NCBI RefSeq assembly: GCF_900129775.1
Contig: NZ_FQWV01000003.1
Coordinates: 62,001 to 126,000, forward strand
Length of the DNA: 64,000 bases
Direction: 5' to 3'
Source of the DNA: Halobaculum gomorrense
GTDB lineage: Archaea > Halobacteriota > Halobacteria > Halobacteriales > Haloferacaceae
Of this stretch, positions 9,411-17,200 are shown one piece after another. Below the pieces are notes generated by a model. The model was not told where the DNA came from, searched no databases, and worked only from the letters and a program-made list of their open reading frames with translations. The position numbers were made by a program, and so were the translations under genes. Positions within the stretch are counted from its first letter, which is position 1. Each line of letters begins with the position of its first letter.

Positions 9411-11066
9411 CTACTCCGCCTCCGCGTCGCCCTCGGTACCGTCCCCGTCGGCGTCCGTCGAGGTTGACGTGTCGGTGTCGGGCGCCGACGCGGGGGCAGC
9501 CGCGTTGGCGGCGTTCTCCTCGCGGATCTGTTGGGCCTGCTCCTCGATGTACCGCTTCATGTCGGGGTACCCCTCGAGCTCCGAGGCCTGCTTCATCGTC
9601 GAGGAGACGTACTGTCTGACCGTCTTCGGCTCTGATTCGTCCAGCTTCCGCAGGAGGTACTGTTTGTCGGGCGTGATCGCGTCGCCGTCGATGACGCTCT
9701 CGATGAGCTCGCGCTGTAGCTCCGAGCCGAGCACGCGGTCGGCGATCTCCGCGGGGGTGTAGCCGACCGACGCCTCGCCCAGCTCCTGTAGCGCCTCCTC
9801 GTCGAGGTCCTCGCCGATGCGACCCAGCGACGTGCGCCACACCTCCGCCATCACGTCTGCGTCGGGTTGGGGGATGAACTGCTGGATCGGGAACCGCCGG
9901 GTCGCTGCCGGGTCGATGCTGAAGGGCATGTTCGTCGCGCCGATGACGAGGAGGTTGTCCTCCACGTCGTTCATCTCCTGGAGGAAGGCGTTGGTGAGCG
10001 CGCGCTCGTGGCGCTGGAGGTTGTCGTCCGAGCGGTCGGGAATGAGCGTCTCCACCTCGTCGAAAAAGAGGACGGCGAAGCCGTCGCCGGCGGCCTCGTG
10101 GGCCTGCTCGAACGCCGCCCGGATGTTCTTCTCGGACTCGCCGGAGTACTTCGAGACCACGTCGCTGCCGCGGACCTCGAGGAAGACGACCTCGCCGTAG
10201 CTGTCCTCGATGTCGGTGTTGTGTTTCGCCTCGTAGGCGATCGCCTCCGAGACGAGCGTCTTCCCGCAGCCGGGCGGCCCGTACAGCATCATCCCGCCGC
10301 CGCGGTCGGCGAACTCCTCGCCGTAGCGCTCGACGACCTCGTCGCGAACAGCCGGCTCGAACAGCGACAGCATCATTACGGCGGTGCGCTTCACCCCCTC
10401 CAACCCGGCGACGTCCTCCTCGAAGCTTGTCGTCGGGTTCTGTGGGGTGATGTCGATGTTGGCCTCTTCCCCGTCGTCCCGACCGCCGGCGCCGCCGGCG
10501 TCACCATCGCCGCTGGGCGCTCCGTCCGCGCCGCCACCGGCCGCGCCGCCCGCGCCCGCGGGCGGTCCCATGCTCGCCGGCGGCTCGTCGAGGAACTCGA
10601 AGTCAGTGTCCTCGGTGACCCGCAGCGACGTTCCGCGCGGCTCCAGTTCGCCGACGACGAACTCGACGCGCTCGCCGCCGATATCGGCCACCTCGCGGAT
10701 CGGATGCAACAGGAACTGATGCTCGGCGAGCGCGGACGACAGCGCCTCCTCGTTGACGCCCTCGGCGTAGATGGTCGCGCGCTTGCACGCCCTGACCGCC
10801 CCGAGCGATACGTCGGTGTCGACGTAGAAGTCGTTCGTTCGGTTGATCCCCCCGAACAGCGTGGCGACGTTGCTGTTGAGGTAGACTTTGTTCTTGATCG
10901 TGCTGGCGAAGCCGTCCTCCTCGGTGTCGACCCGGAAGAACGCCTCGCTGCCCGCGTGGCGGACGCGCGCGATCTCCGCGCCCGGCCCGACTTTGCTCTT
11001 TCCCACGGTGACGTGGGAGGTCGGCTGCTCGTCTTTCGTGATCGGCGTGAGATTGACACTCGTCAT
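9411..11066 (-). CDS. AAA ATPase with Cdc48-N-like domain and a single ATPase ring
   Basis: The protein has 551 residues. Residues 1-165 resemble the Cdc48/p97 N-terminal double-psi barrel module; the stretch ending in LRVTEDTDFEF matches the usual end of that domain. A Gly/Ala-rich linker (165-205) leads to one AAA domain: Walker A GPPGCGKT at 263-270, pore-loop-like SKYSGESEKNIR near 305, Walker B LFFDEVE near 333-339, sensor Asn near 389 and arginine-finger pair near 400. The C-terminus is helical, then acidic. Classical archaeal Cdc48 has two rings and about 740 residues. It should remodel or unfold a partner protein; the partner is presumably encoded beside it. The start overlaps the upstream stop (ATGA). 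Confidence 0.93.
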   Translation of the reverse strand: MTSVNLTPITKDEQPTSHVTVGKSKVGPGAEIARVRHAGSEAFFRVDTEEDGFASTIKNKVYLNSNVATLFGGINRTNDFYVDTDVSLGAVRACKRATIYAEGVNEEALSSALAEHQFLLHPIREVADIGGERVEFVVGELEPRGTSLRVTEDTDFEFLDEPPASMGPPAGAGGAAGGGADGAPSGDGDAGGAGGRDDGEEANIDITPQNPTTSFEEDVAGLEGVKRTAVMMLSLFEPAVRDEVVERYGEEFADRGGGMMLYGPPGCGKTLVSEAIAYEAKHNTDIEDSYGEVVFLEVRGSDVVSKYSGESEKNIRAAFEQAHEAAGDGFAVLFFDEVETLIPDRSDDNLQRHERALTNAFLQEMNDVEDNLLVIGATNMPFSIDPAATRRFPIQQFIPQPDADVMAEVWRTSLGRIGEDLDEEALQELGEASVGYTPAEIADRVLGSELQRELIESVIDGDAITPDKQYLLRKLDESEPKTVRQYVSSTMKQASELEGYPDMKRYIEEQAQQIREENAANAAAPASAPDTDTSTSTDADGDGTEGDAEAE

Positions 11067-11707
11067 GCGACTGGGTTGTAGGCGTTCATCGTTCGGGTCA
11101 CGTACTCGCGCACCTGCCGCTCGTTCGCGTCGACCAAGCCATCGGGAGGGTTGAGCCACAGCGTCCGCGTCGCGACGTTTCGAACCGTCGTGGCGGTGTC
11201 CCGGAGGGCACCCGACACGTCCCGGAGCGCGGCCGCCGAGTCGTCGCGACCGTGGAGTTCCAACCGACCCGCACACCGCTCGACGCGCGCGGCGGCCTCC
11301 TCTATCCGTTCGGCGACGACGGGCACGACCACGAACCAGTTCGCGACCGGTTCGCCGACCGTCGCAAGCGGGATGTCGCGACCGTCGGCCGTGTCGCCAC
11401 CGAGACGTCCCGCCTCGCGCGCGGTGTCGACGGCCGCGGCCGGCGGCTCGGCGTCCTCGAACGTCGAAACGAGCACTCGCTCGACCGCCTCGGCGACCTC
11501 GGGGTCGTCCGCCGTCGCGGGCACGGGCAGCGGGAGCGCGTCGGCAAAGAGGGTGCCGAGTCCACGAAGCGCGCCGTCGAACGCCGCGACCTCCGCCCAG
11601 ATCCGCCGCGGTGCGGGAGGCTCCGACCACGAGAGGACCTGGTCGCTCGTCGCCTCGATGGTGGCGACCCGGTCGATCCACGGGGCGGCGCTCGATGGAC
11701 GCGCCAC
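11063..11707 (-). CDS. Unknown helical protein coupled to the AAA ATPase gene
   Basis: The protein has 214 residues, soluble, with no signal peptide or membrane segment. It is Ala/Val/Arg/Glu-rich and predicted mostly helical; the C-terminal third (REYVTRTMNAYNPVA) looks well ordered. Its stop codon overlaps the ATPase start by four bases, so the two are probably made in fixed proportion. A role as adaptor or substrate-presenting subunit for the ATPase is an inference from position only. I recognise no family. Confidence 0.75.
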   Translation of the reverse strand: MARPSSAAPWIDRVATIEATSDQVLSWSEPPAPRRIWAEVAAFDGALRGLGTLFADALPLPVPATADDPEVAEAVERVLVSTFEDAEPPAAAVDTAREAGRLGGDTADGRDIPLATVGEPVANWFVVVPVVAERIEEAAARVERCAGRLELHGRDDSAAALRDVSGALRDTATTVRNVATRTLWLNPPDGLVDANERQVREYVTRTMNAYNPVA

Positions 11708-11815
11708 GGCGTTACCTCCCGCCCCGCGGGGGGACGGTCGAAGAGTGGGGTGCCCGGGACTCTCGGGGGCGGGCGGGGTCGGCAGCGGCTCCCGCGGAGC
11801 TCAGGGCCGACATCC

Positions 11816-12850
11816 TCACTGCTCCTGAATCGTCTCCGTCCCGGTGTCCTCCTGGGTGATCGCCTGGGAGGACTCGTTCAACTCGGCCATCTCGTCGGAG
11901 TTGCCGCGGAGGTCGTCGAGGAAGTTCTGGGGGTCCTCGTCTTCCATCCGCTCTTGTTTCGGGACGACGTTGCCCATCGCGGAGAGCACGTTCGTGAACT
12001 GTTCGGAGGCGGCGACGGCCTCGGTCGGCCACAGCTGCTGCGTCCGGATCCGGTCGCGGAGCCGCTCCTGTTCGATTGAGAACTGGTCTTTCGTCGATTC
12101 GAGCTGATCGATAATCTCCCCGAGGTCCATCTGGTCGGGATTCGGGTTCGGGATCGTCTCGCCTTGCTTCTCCTCCTGCTCGACGAGGTTGTCGTAGTGG
12201 TAGTACTGCTCGCGAGCGTGGTCGAACTTCCGGCGTTCCTCCTCGTCCAGCTCCGAGATGTCGCGGTCGCCCGCGATCGAGAGCATCTCCTGTTTGTACT
12301 CCTCGCGCTTCTCGCGGAGGTTCTGGAGGTGTTCGGTCACGTCGGTCGTCTCCTCCGCGCGCGAGGTGAGCCGCTCTTGGGCCTCCTCGACCCGCCCGAC
12401 GGCCGTCTCGATCCGCTCGGTGAGCGTGTCGAATGCAGCCGCCCAGTTGCTGTACATCTTCACCGCGCGGTCCATCTCGTCTTCGTCGTACGTGTGGGGC
12501 GGGCGCAACACGGTCACCGTCGACTGTTCGACGGTGACGATGTCGTTGTCAGCGAGGTAGTCGATGATGGCGCGCGCGGAGTCCTCGCTGCGGGCGTGCT
12601 CGCTCTCGGCGAGCGTCTCCGCGGCGTCTTCGACGCCGATCACTGCGTTTCCGTCCTGGTCGATGGAGAGCTCCTCACCGCCGAGCACTTCCTCCATGAG
12701 GTGCGCGAGCAGTTCCTCCCAGTTGCCGCTGTCCTCGTCGGCCCATTCCGCGAATCCGAGCTCGAACCTGACCGCCGAGTCGGTCTGGCTGTGCGGTCTC
12801 GCGACGACTGTTCCGGATTCCTCGTCTTCCTCGAAGGTGGTGTAGCGCAT
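11816..12850 (-). CDS. Coiled-coil protein of the AAA cluster
   Basis: The protein has 344 residues. Residues 1-120 look like an alpha/beta domain, including a possible winged-helix (ARAIIDYLADNDIVTVEQS). Residues 130-300 are charged and strongly helical, with heptad-like Glu/Arg/Leu patterns (QNLREKREEYKQEM and similar), interrupted by an Asn/Pro stretch near 235. The C-terminus is acidic and Gln-rich. It lies in the same orientation between two unknown genes of the cluster, with 108 bases to the next. A long coiled coil beside an AAA ATPase recalls filament-remodelling pairs, but no ESCRT-III signature can be claimed. Confidence 0.82.
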   Translation of the reverse strand: MRYTTFEEDEESGTVVARPHSQTDSAVRFELGFAEWADEDSGNWEELLAHLMEEVLGGEELSIDQDGNAVIGVEDAAETLAESEHARSEDSARAIIDYLADNDIVTVEQSTVTVLRPPHTYDEDEMDRAVKMYSNWAAAFDTLTERIETAVGRVEEAQERLTSRAEETTDVTEHLQNLREKREEYKQEMLSIAGDRDISELDEEERRKFDHAREQYYHYDNLVEQEEKQGETIPNPNPDQMDLGEIIDQLESTKDQFSIEQERLRDRIRTQQLWPTEAVAASEQFTNVLSAMGNVVPKQERMEDEDPQNFLDDLRGNSDEMAELNESSQAITQEDTGTETIQEQ

Positions 12851-12885
12851 TGAAGTGGGGTAGTAGGGGTGTGGCTCGTGTGTGG

Positions 12886-14007
12886 TCAGAATCGCTCGTC
12901 GATCAGTTCCTCGCCGCGCTCGCGGACCTGGGTCCGGGCGTAGGCGTTACCGGCGTCGCTGGTCGTGAGGTGGAGGTCGTCCACCTCGTCGCGGAGCTCC
13001 TGCTTGAGGGAGTCGGCCGTCGCCGCGGTCAGATCCTCCAACAGCGGACGGGTGAGCTCCTCCGCGCGCGTCTCGACCATGCGGTCGAACGGCTCAACCG
13101 ACACCGCGAGGCTGCGCGCGTCGAGCACCTCGATGTGGGGATCGTCGCCGTCCTCGTACTCGGCCTGCACCGCGTCGATGACGTCTCGTCGACCGAGGTC
13201 GGCGCCGCTCGACCGGACGTGCGCGAGCACGTTCGACCTGACCTCGATCTCCGATTCGACCAGCGAGTCGTACTCGCCGGTCGGCATCACGTTGCCCGCG
13301 TCGTCGAACGCGCGCTCCACGTCGTCGCCGAGGTCGTCGGCGAGCTTCTCGGCGAACTCGTCGAGCGCGCTCCGGACGAGGTACTCCCCGTCCATGTCGA
13401 TGATGAGCCCCTCGCCCTGCAGATAGCCGATCACGTCGGAGGTAGCCGCCACCGAGATGGCCTCCTCCAGTTGACCGTGCGAGAGTTTTCCGTGTGTCGC
13501 ACGGCGCTTGAGCTTCCCGTTGAGGTCGTCCTCGCCGGTCTCCTCCTTCAGGCGCGAGCCGACGGAGTAGTAGTCGCGGGACCCCGCGGCGATGCGCATC
13601 ACGAGGTTCTGCCGGCGGAGTTGCTTGGCGAAGAAGTCAGCGTCCTCGTGGGCCAGGTCGAACGCCTTCCTGAGGTCTTCGGTCGTGACGACCATCTGGT
13701 CGCGGAACACGCCCTTGAGGCGCTCGGTGATCCCCGTTCGCGTGCCGCTGCCGAACGGGTCCCAGTAGAACACGCCCGGCCGGATCCGCTCGAGGCTGTA
13801 GTTCTCGTCCTCCGCGAGGTCGCGAAGCGACTCCTTCACGTCGGAGGTCGACAGCTTCGGGGCCTTCAATCGCCCCTTCTCCCGGCTCTGGTACTGGTCT
13901 TTCAGGTCGTCGCGGACGCGGTCGACGTACAGGAACCCGTAGTTGGACTGTGAGATGTCCTGCGAGATGTCTTCCAGAACGTCGCGATCGACGGGACGAA
14001 GCGGCAT
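12886..14007 (-). CDS. Probable tandem winged-helix protein, first gene of the AAA cluster
   Basis: The protein has 373 residues, soluble. The first 200 residues contain several short helix-helix-strand units resembling winged helices (for example VVTTEDLRKAFDLAHEDAD and HGQLEEAISVAATSDVIGYL). A helical region follows. The ATG at 14007 has AT-rich DNA upstream (14020-14060), consistent with the operon promoter. Winged helices without other DNA-binding hallmarks can also mediate protein contacts, so it may be a regulator or a structural partner of the ATPase. I do not recognise the family. Confidence 0.8.
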   Translation of the reverse strand: MPLRPVDRDVLEDISQDISQSNYGFLYVDRVRDDLKDQYQSREKGRLKAPKLSTSDVKESLRDLAEDENYSLERIRPGVFYWDPFGSGTRTGITERLKGVFRDQMVVTTEDLRKAFDLAHEDADFFAKQLRRQNLVMRIAAGSRDYYSVGSRLKEETGEDDLNGKLKRRATHGKLSHGQLEEAISVAATSDVIGYLQGEGLIIDMDGEYLVRSALDEFAEKLADDLGDDVERAFDDAGNVMPTGEYDSLVESEIEVRSNVLAHVRSSGADLGRRDVIDAVQAEYEDGDDPHIEVLDARSLAVSVEPFDRMVETRAEELTRPLLEDLTAATADSLKQELRDEVDDLHLTTSDAGNAYARTQVRERGEELIDERF

Positions 14008-14310
14008 TGACAGGTATTCCAGACTGACGTGTACTAAGTGTTATCCCACTAGTATCACCGTCCGGAACTGCCCCCCATCGCGTCCACGGCCACCGCGCCG
14101 AGACGGCGGTACGCGGGACCTTCCGGCCGAGCTTTGTCGGGTGGTTCGAACCCAGCACACTGGCTGATTCGTATTTACTCAATTTCACTCTGTATTCAAG
14201 ATCGAACGTAGTATAAGACTTCTAGAACTCTTTCATGCGATTCATCAGATCGCACTTATTTAGATGGATCGGACGAAACACCTTAGTCCGCCGGCGCTCC
14301 CAACTGAGAT
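14008..14310. other. Intergenic region, AT-rich in its right half
   Basis: No supportable gene lies here. The left part should hold the promoter of the minus-strand AAA operon. From about 14160 the DNA becomes clearly AT-rich for this genome and stays so through the next short gene, suggesting a promoter region or a piece of foreign DNA. Confidence 0.5.
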
Positions 14311-14481
14311 ATGATCGATGCCCGAATGGTAGAGTATCTGGCTACGGTAGACGGAACTACTTCACTAGAAACAATTAAAACCGAAATAAGACGTACTTTT
14401 CTCGGACAAACCGATATGTTTGTTACAATCACACTCTCGCGCCGTGTGAACGGATCTTTGATCCGCGAGGTCGGACGATGA
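14311..14481 (+). CDS. Small AT-rich ORF of 56 residues, coupled to the next gene
   Basis: The frame reads MIDARMVEYLATV... and ends EVGR, with no recognised family; the N-terminal half could be part of a winged helix. The stop TGA overlaps the ATG of the following gene (ATGA at 14478), the same coupling seen for the genes downstream. Codon choice (CTA, ATA, ACT, GAA, AAA) is very unlike its GC-rich neighbours. It may be a genuine transferred gene, or the end of a decayed one. Confidence 0.42.
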   Translation: MIDARMVEYLATVDGTTSLETIKTEIRRTFLGQTDMFVTITLSRRVNGSLIREVGR

Positions 14482-14705
14482 CCGAGGACACGCTCGCGGA
14501 CGGCGGCCCCACGGCCCCGGCCATGACCGACAGATACGGCCGGATCTCGCTCGACGACGACAGCGTGGTCGTGTACGACCGCGAACGGACCGACGCGTGG
14601 GTCCAGTCCGACGTGGCGTACACGCTCCCGCTTCGGCGGCCGACCGGGGTCCACGAGCCGCCCGACGGAACGGACGCAGACGCCGCCGGCTCGGAGGGTG
14701 AGTGA
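14478..14705 (+). CDS. Small conserved-type haloarchaeal protein (DUF7331-like)
   Basis: The protein has 75 residues. The core MTDRYGRISLDDDSVVVYD followed by a TDAWVQSDV stretch resembles a short haloarchaeal family that I recall as DUF7331; this is from memory. The start is either the ATG at 14478, which overlaps the upstream short ORF, or the ATG at 14523, which begins exactly at the conserved core. The stop overlaps the NAD synthetase GTG start (GTGA), so it is cotranslated with that gene. The function is unknown. Confidence 0.65.
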   Translation: MTEDTLADGGPTAPAMTDRYGRISLDDDSVVVYDRERTDAWVQSDVAYTLPLRRPTGVHEPPDGTDADAAGSEGE

Positions 14706-16516
14706 TCGTGGCGACGGGTCACACTGACAACCCGCCGGCCGCCGACGGATCGCTCGGTCGCGACTCCCCCGAAGCCGGACGATCGCGATCGACGGAGTGC
14801 ATCCTGGACGCCGTCGAGGCGGTCGACGCGGACGGCGTCGTGGTGTGCCTCTCCGGCGGCATCGACTCCGCCACCGCGGCGGCGCTCGCGGTCGACGCGC
14901 TGGGCGCGTCCGCGGTAACCGCGCTGATCATGCCGACCGATACGACCGCGGAGGCGGCCGTCGCCGACGCCAGGGCGTTCGCGGACTCGCTCGGCGTCGA
15001 CCGCGAGACGGTGGCGCTGGCCCCCGCCGTGGACGTGTTCAAGCGGTACGTCGCACCGCGGATCGCGCCCGCCGGCGACGTGTACGCGGCGGGGAACTTG
15101 GCTGCTCGTCTCCGGATGGCCTGCGCGTATCTCGTCGCGGACGCGACGAACGCGCTCGTCGTCGGGACCAGCAACCGCTCGGAGCGGCTGCTCGGGTACT
15201 TCACGAAGTACGGCGACGGGGCCGCGGACGTGTTCCCGCTGGCCGAGCACGACAAGACCGCAGTGCGCGCGCTCGCGACGCGGCTCGATGTCCCGCCGGA
15301 GATCGTCTCGAAACCGCCGTCGGCGGACTTCTGGCCCGAGCAGACCGACGAGTCGGAGTTGGGCGCCCCCTACGCGGCGCTCGACCGCGTGCTGGCGGCG
15401 CTGCTCGCCGCCGCCGACGACGCGACCCCCCCGGAGCCGGTCGACGAGGCGGCCAGCGTCGACCGCGAGACGGTCGAGCGCGTGGTCGAGCGCGTCGCCG
15501 GCAGCGCCCACAAACGTGAATATCCTCCCGCCCCGCCCCGGCCGGCCGAGACCGAACTTGGCGTGGCGGACGCGCTCGGCGGCGGGCTCGTCGATGGCGG
15601 TGACCGGGCCGCCGCGGCCGTCGCCGACGCCCGGGATCTCGTCTGCGCCCGCGCCGAGTCCGCCGACGCCGACGGGGTGGTCGTCGATCTCGGCGCCGGC
15701 GTCGACGCCGCGGTGACGGCGGCGATCGCCGCAGACGCGCTCGGCCCCGAGCGGGTCCGTGGGGTTCACCTGCCCTGCCACAAGGCCGCCGGGTTCGCGA
15801 CGCCGACGCCCGAGTCGATCGCGGACCGTGTGGGGATCGACTGCGACCGGGTCACGATCAGACCGCTCGTCGCCGAGTTGGAGGCGGCGCTGCCGGCTCG
15901 GATCGCCGAGGAGGCGGACGCGAGCGGCCTCGCCGAGTTCGTCTCGCGCGTGCGGATGGCGTGCAGGTACTACGTCGCGAACGCCGAGTCGCTGCTCGTC
16001 GCGGGGACGACCACCCGGACGGACGCGCTTCTCGGCCGCGCGACGCCGTACGGCGACGGCGCCGCGGACCTGCGCCCGCTCGGCGGCTCGTACGCGAGCG
16101 AGCTCGGCCGTCTCTGCCAGCAGGTCGGCCTCACGGACATGGGTTCCGACGACCCGGCCCTCGCCGTCGACAGTCTGCCTCTCGGGTCCGCCGATCTGAC
16201 CCCCGGCGCGGTCGCTCCCGCGGATCGCGAGGACTGGGGCTCTCCGGACGACCACGCGCGGACTGATTCGATCCTCGCGCACCTCGTCGACCGCGACCTC
16301 GGCATCGAGCGGACGGCGGCGACGCTCGGCGTCGACCGCGAGACTGTCCGTCGATGCGCTGAGCGACACGTCCGTGCTGAACGGACCGGGACCGCGCCGC
16401 CGACGGCGCCCGGCGAGCGGGACCGCCGGCGCTACTTCCACGAGATCGAACTGCAGTTCGAGTCCGACACCCGACCGGCCGCCGGAGGCTCGCTCGACTC
16501 GACCGCCGAGCGGTGA
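14702..16516 (+). CDS. nadE: NAD synthetase with a second, degenerate synthetase domain
   Basis: The protein has 604 residues; typical archaeal NadE has about 265. The first half has the PP-loop SGGIDS near residue 50, NRSERLLGYFTKYGDGA and the downstream SADFWPEQTDE motif, so it should make NAD from deamido-NAD by amidation. The second half (about 320-540) repeats the fold with related signatures (RVRMACRYYVANAESLL, GRATPYGDGAADL), but its loop reads GAGVDA, losing the nucleotide-binding Ser and Gly. It is followed by a helix-turn-helix-like end (HLVDRDLGIERTAATLGVDR). The second half is probably structural or regulatory. The gene ends directly against the stop of the opposing gene. Confidence 0.88.
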   Translation: MIVATGHTDNPPAADGSLGRDSPEAGRSRSTECILDAVEAVDADGVVVCLSGGIDSATAAALAVDALGASAVTALIMPTDTTAEAAVADARAFADSLGVDRETVALAPAVDVFKRYVAPRIAPAGDVYAAGNLAARLRMACAYLVADATNALVVGTSNRSERLLGYFTKYGDGAADVFPLAEHDKTAVRALATRLDVPPEIVSKPPSADFWPEQTDESELGAPYAALDRVLAALLAAADDATPPEPVDEAASVDRETVERVVERVAGSAHKREYPPAPPRPAETELGVADALGGGLVDGGDRAAAAVADARDLVCARAESADADGVVVDLGAGVDAAVTAAIAADALGPERVRGVHLPCHKAAGFATPTPESIADRVGIDCDRVTIRPLVAELEAALPARIAEEADASGLAEFVSRVRMACRYYVANAESLLVAGTTTRTDALLGRATPYGDGAADLRPLGGSYASELGRLCQQVGLTDMGSDDPALAVDSLPLGSADLTPGAVAPADREDWGSPDDHARTDSILAHLVDRDLGIERTAATLGVDRETVRRCAERHVRAERTGTAPPTAPGERDRRRYFHEIELQFESDTRPAAGGSLDSTAER

Positions 16517-17035
16517 CTACGGCTCCATGGGGGCCTCCAATCGAGCGACGTTCAGGTGAAGCGCGTTTCGGGCCTCGTCGACCGCCTCGACTTGCCCCGT
16601 CATGACCAGCCCCGAGTTCGGCGTGGGACCGACGATCACCGGGTCGCCCGCGCTGAATCTCGTGACCGACTCCCTGAACGTGACGCTCGCGCGGCACTTG
16701 TCTGGGTGGTGAACGTTGACGAAGTCGATCGACTCGACTGCCACGTCGATGCGGTCGTAGTCGTGTGCGAGCCCGAGGGTCTCGGTGTCGCTCTCGGCGT
16801 CGGGGTCGCGGCCAAGCGCCTCGAAGGCGGCATCGGTCGGGACGTAGCCCCCCTCCGATCCCGGGACGCCCTCGACCAGTCCGAGCGACTTCATCATCTG
16901 CATGAGGTTCCGGATCGTCCCGACGTGCCGGTCGCACACCTCCGCGATCTCCGTCGCCGGCATCGGTGACTCGGCGGCCTCGTACCCGTTGACGAGGGCG
17001 TTCAGGATCTCACGCTGGCTGCTGGTCAGGTCCAT
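16517..17035 (-). CDS. Winged-helix (Rrf2-like) transcriptional regulator
   Basis: The protein has 172 residues. Residues 1-65 form a winged helix (SQREILNALVNGY, then PATEIAEVCDRHVGTIRNLM). Residues 85-172 form a beta-rich domain that may bind a ligand. No Cys cluster like that of iron-sulfur Rrf2 proteins is present. The promoter side carries a TATA-like element (about 17065-17074) and an inverted repeat TCTCGG-N7-CCGAGA at 17090-17108. The 3' end touches the convergent NAD synthetase stop with no gap. Target genes are unknown. Confidence 0.75.
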   Translation of the reverse strand: MDLTSSQREILNALVNGYEAAESPMPATEIAEVCDRHVGTIRNLMQMMKSLGLVEGVPGSEGGYVPTDAAFEALGRDPDAESDTETLGLAHDYDRIDVAVESIDFVNVHHPDKCRASVTFRESVTRFSAGDPVIVGPTPNSGLVMTGQVEAVDEARNALHLNVARLEAPMEP

Positions 17036-17089
17036 CTGCGTCTATCGGGTGGTCGCCGCCGGCGTTCATATACGTTTGGTTCGTCCTGT

Positions 17090-17108
17090 TCTCGGAAGAC
17101 AGCCGAGA
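17090..17108 (-). promoter_or_regulatory. Inverted repeat upstream of the winged-helix regulator
   Basis: TCTCGG-N7-CCGAGA lies upstream of a TATA-like ATATACG box and about 55 bases from the start codon. The position suits an activator or autoregulatory site. Only a 6-bp arm supports it. Confidence 0.3.
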
Positions 17109-17200
17109 CGATCGGTCGCGTATGTTCTGCCGGAACGGACGATCTGGTGATTTCCGGCCACTCCGGCGGACGGACGCACACCGGCGGAGTCGCTCCCGGG

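Noticed and set aside
9409-9840. 144-codon upstream extension of the 1028-residue protein
   Set aside because: It lies inside the AAA gene in another frame and is Arg/Gly-rich; the GTG at 9408 follows the AAA stop by two bases and is the natural start.
12886-14007. Calling the winged-helix-like protein a UFL1 homologue
   Set aside because: Only a general tandem winged-helix impression supports it; no diagnostic residues and no UFM1-like or E2-like gene is present.
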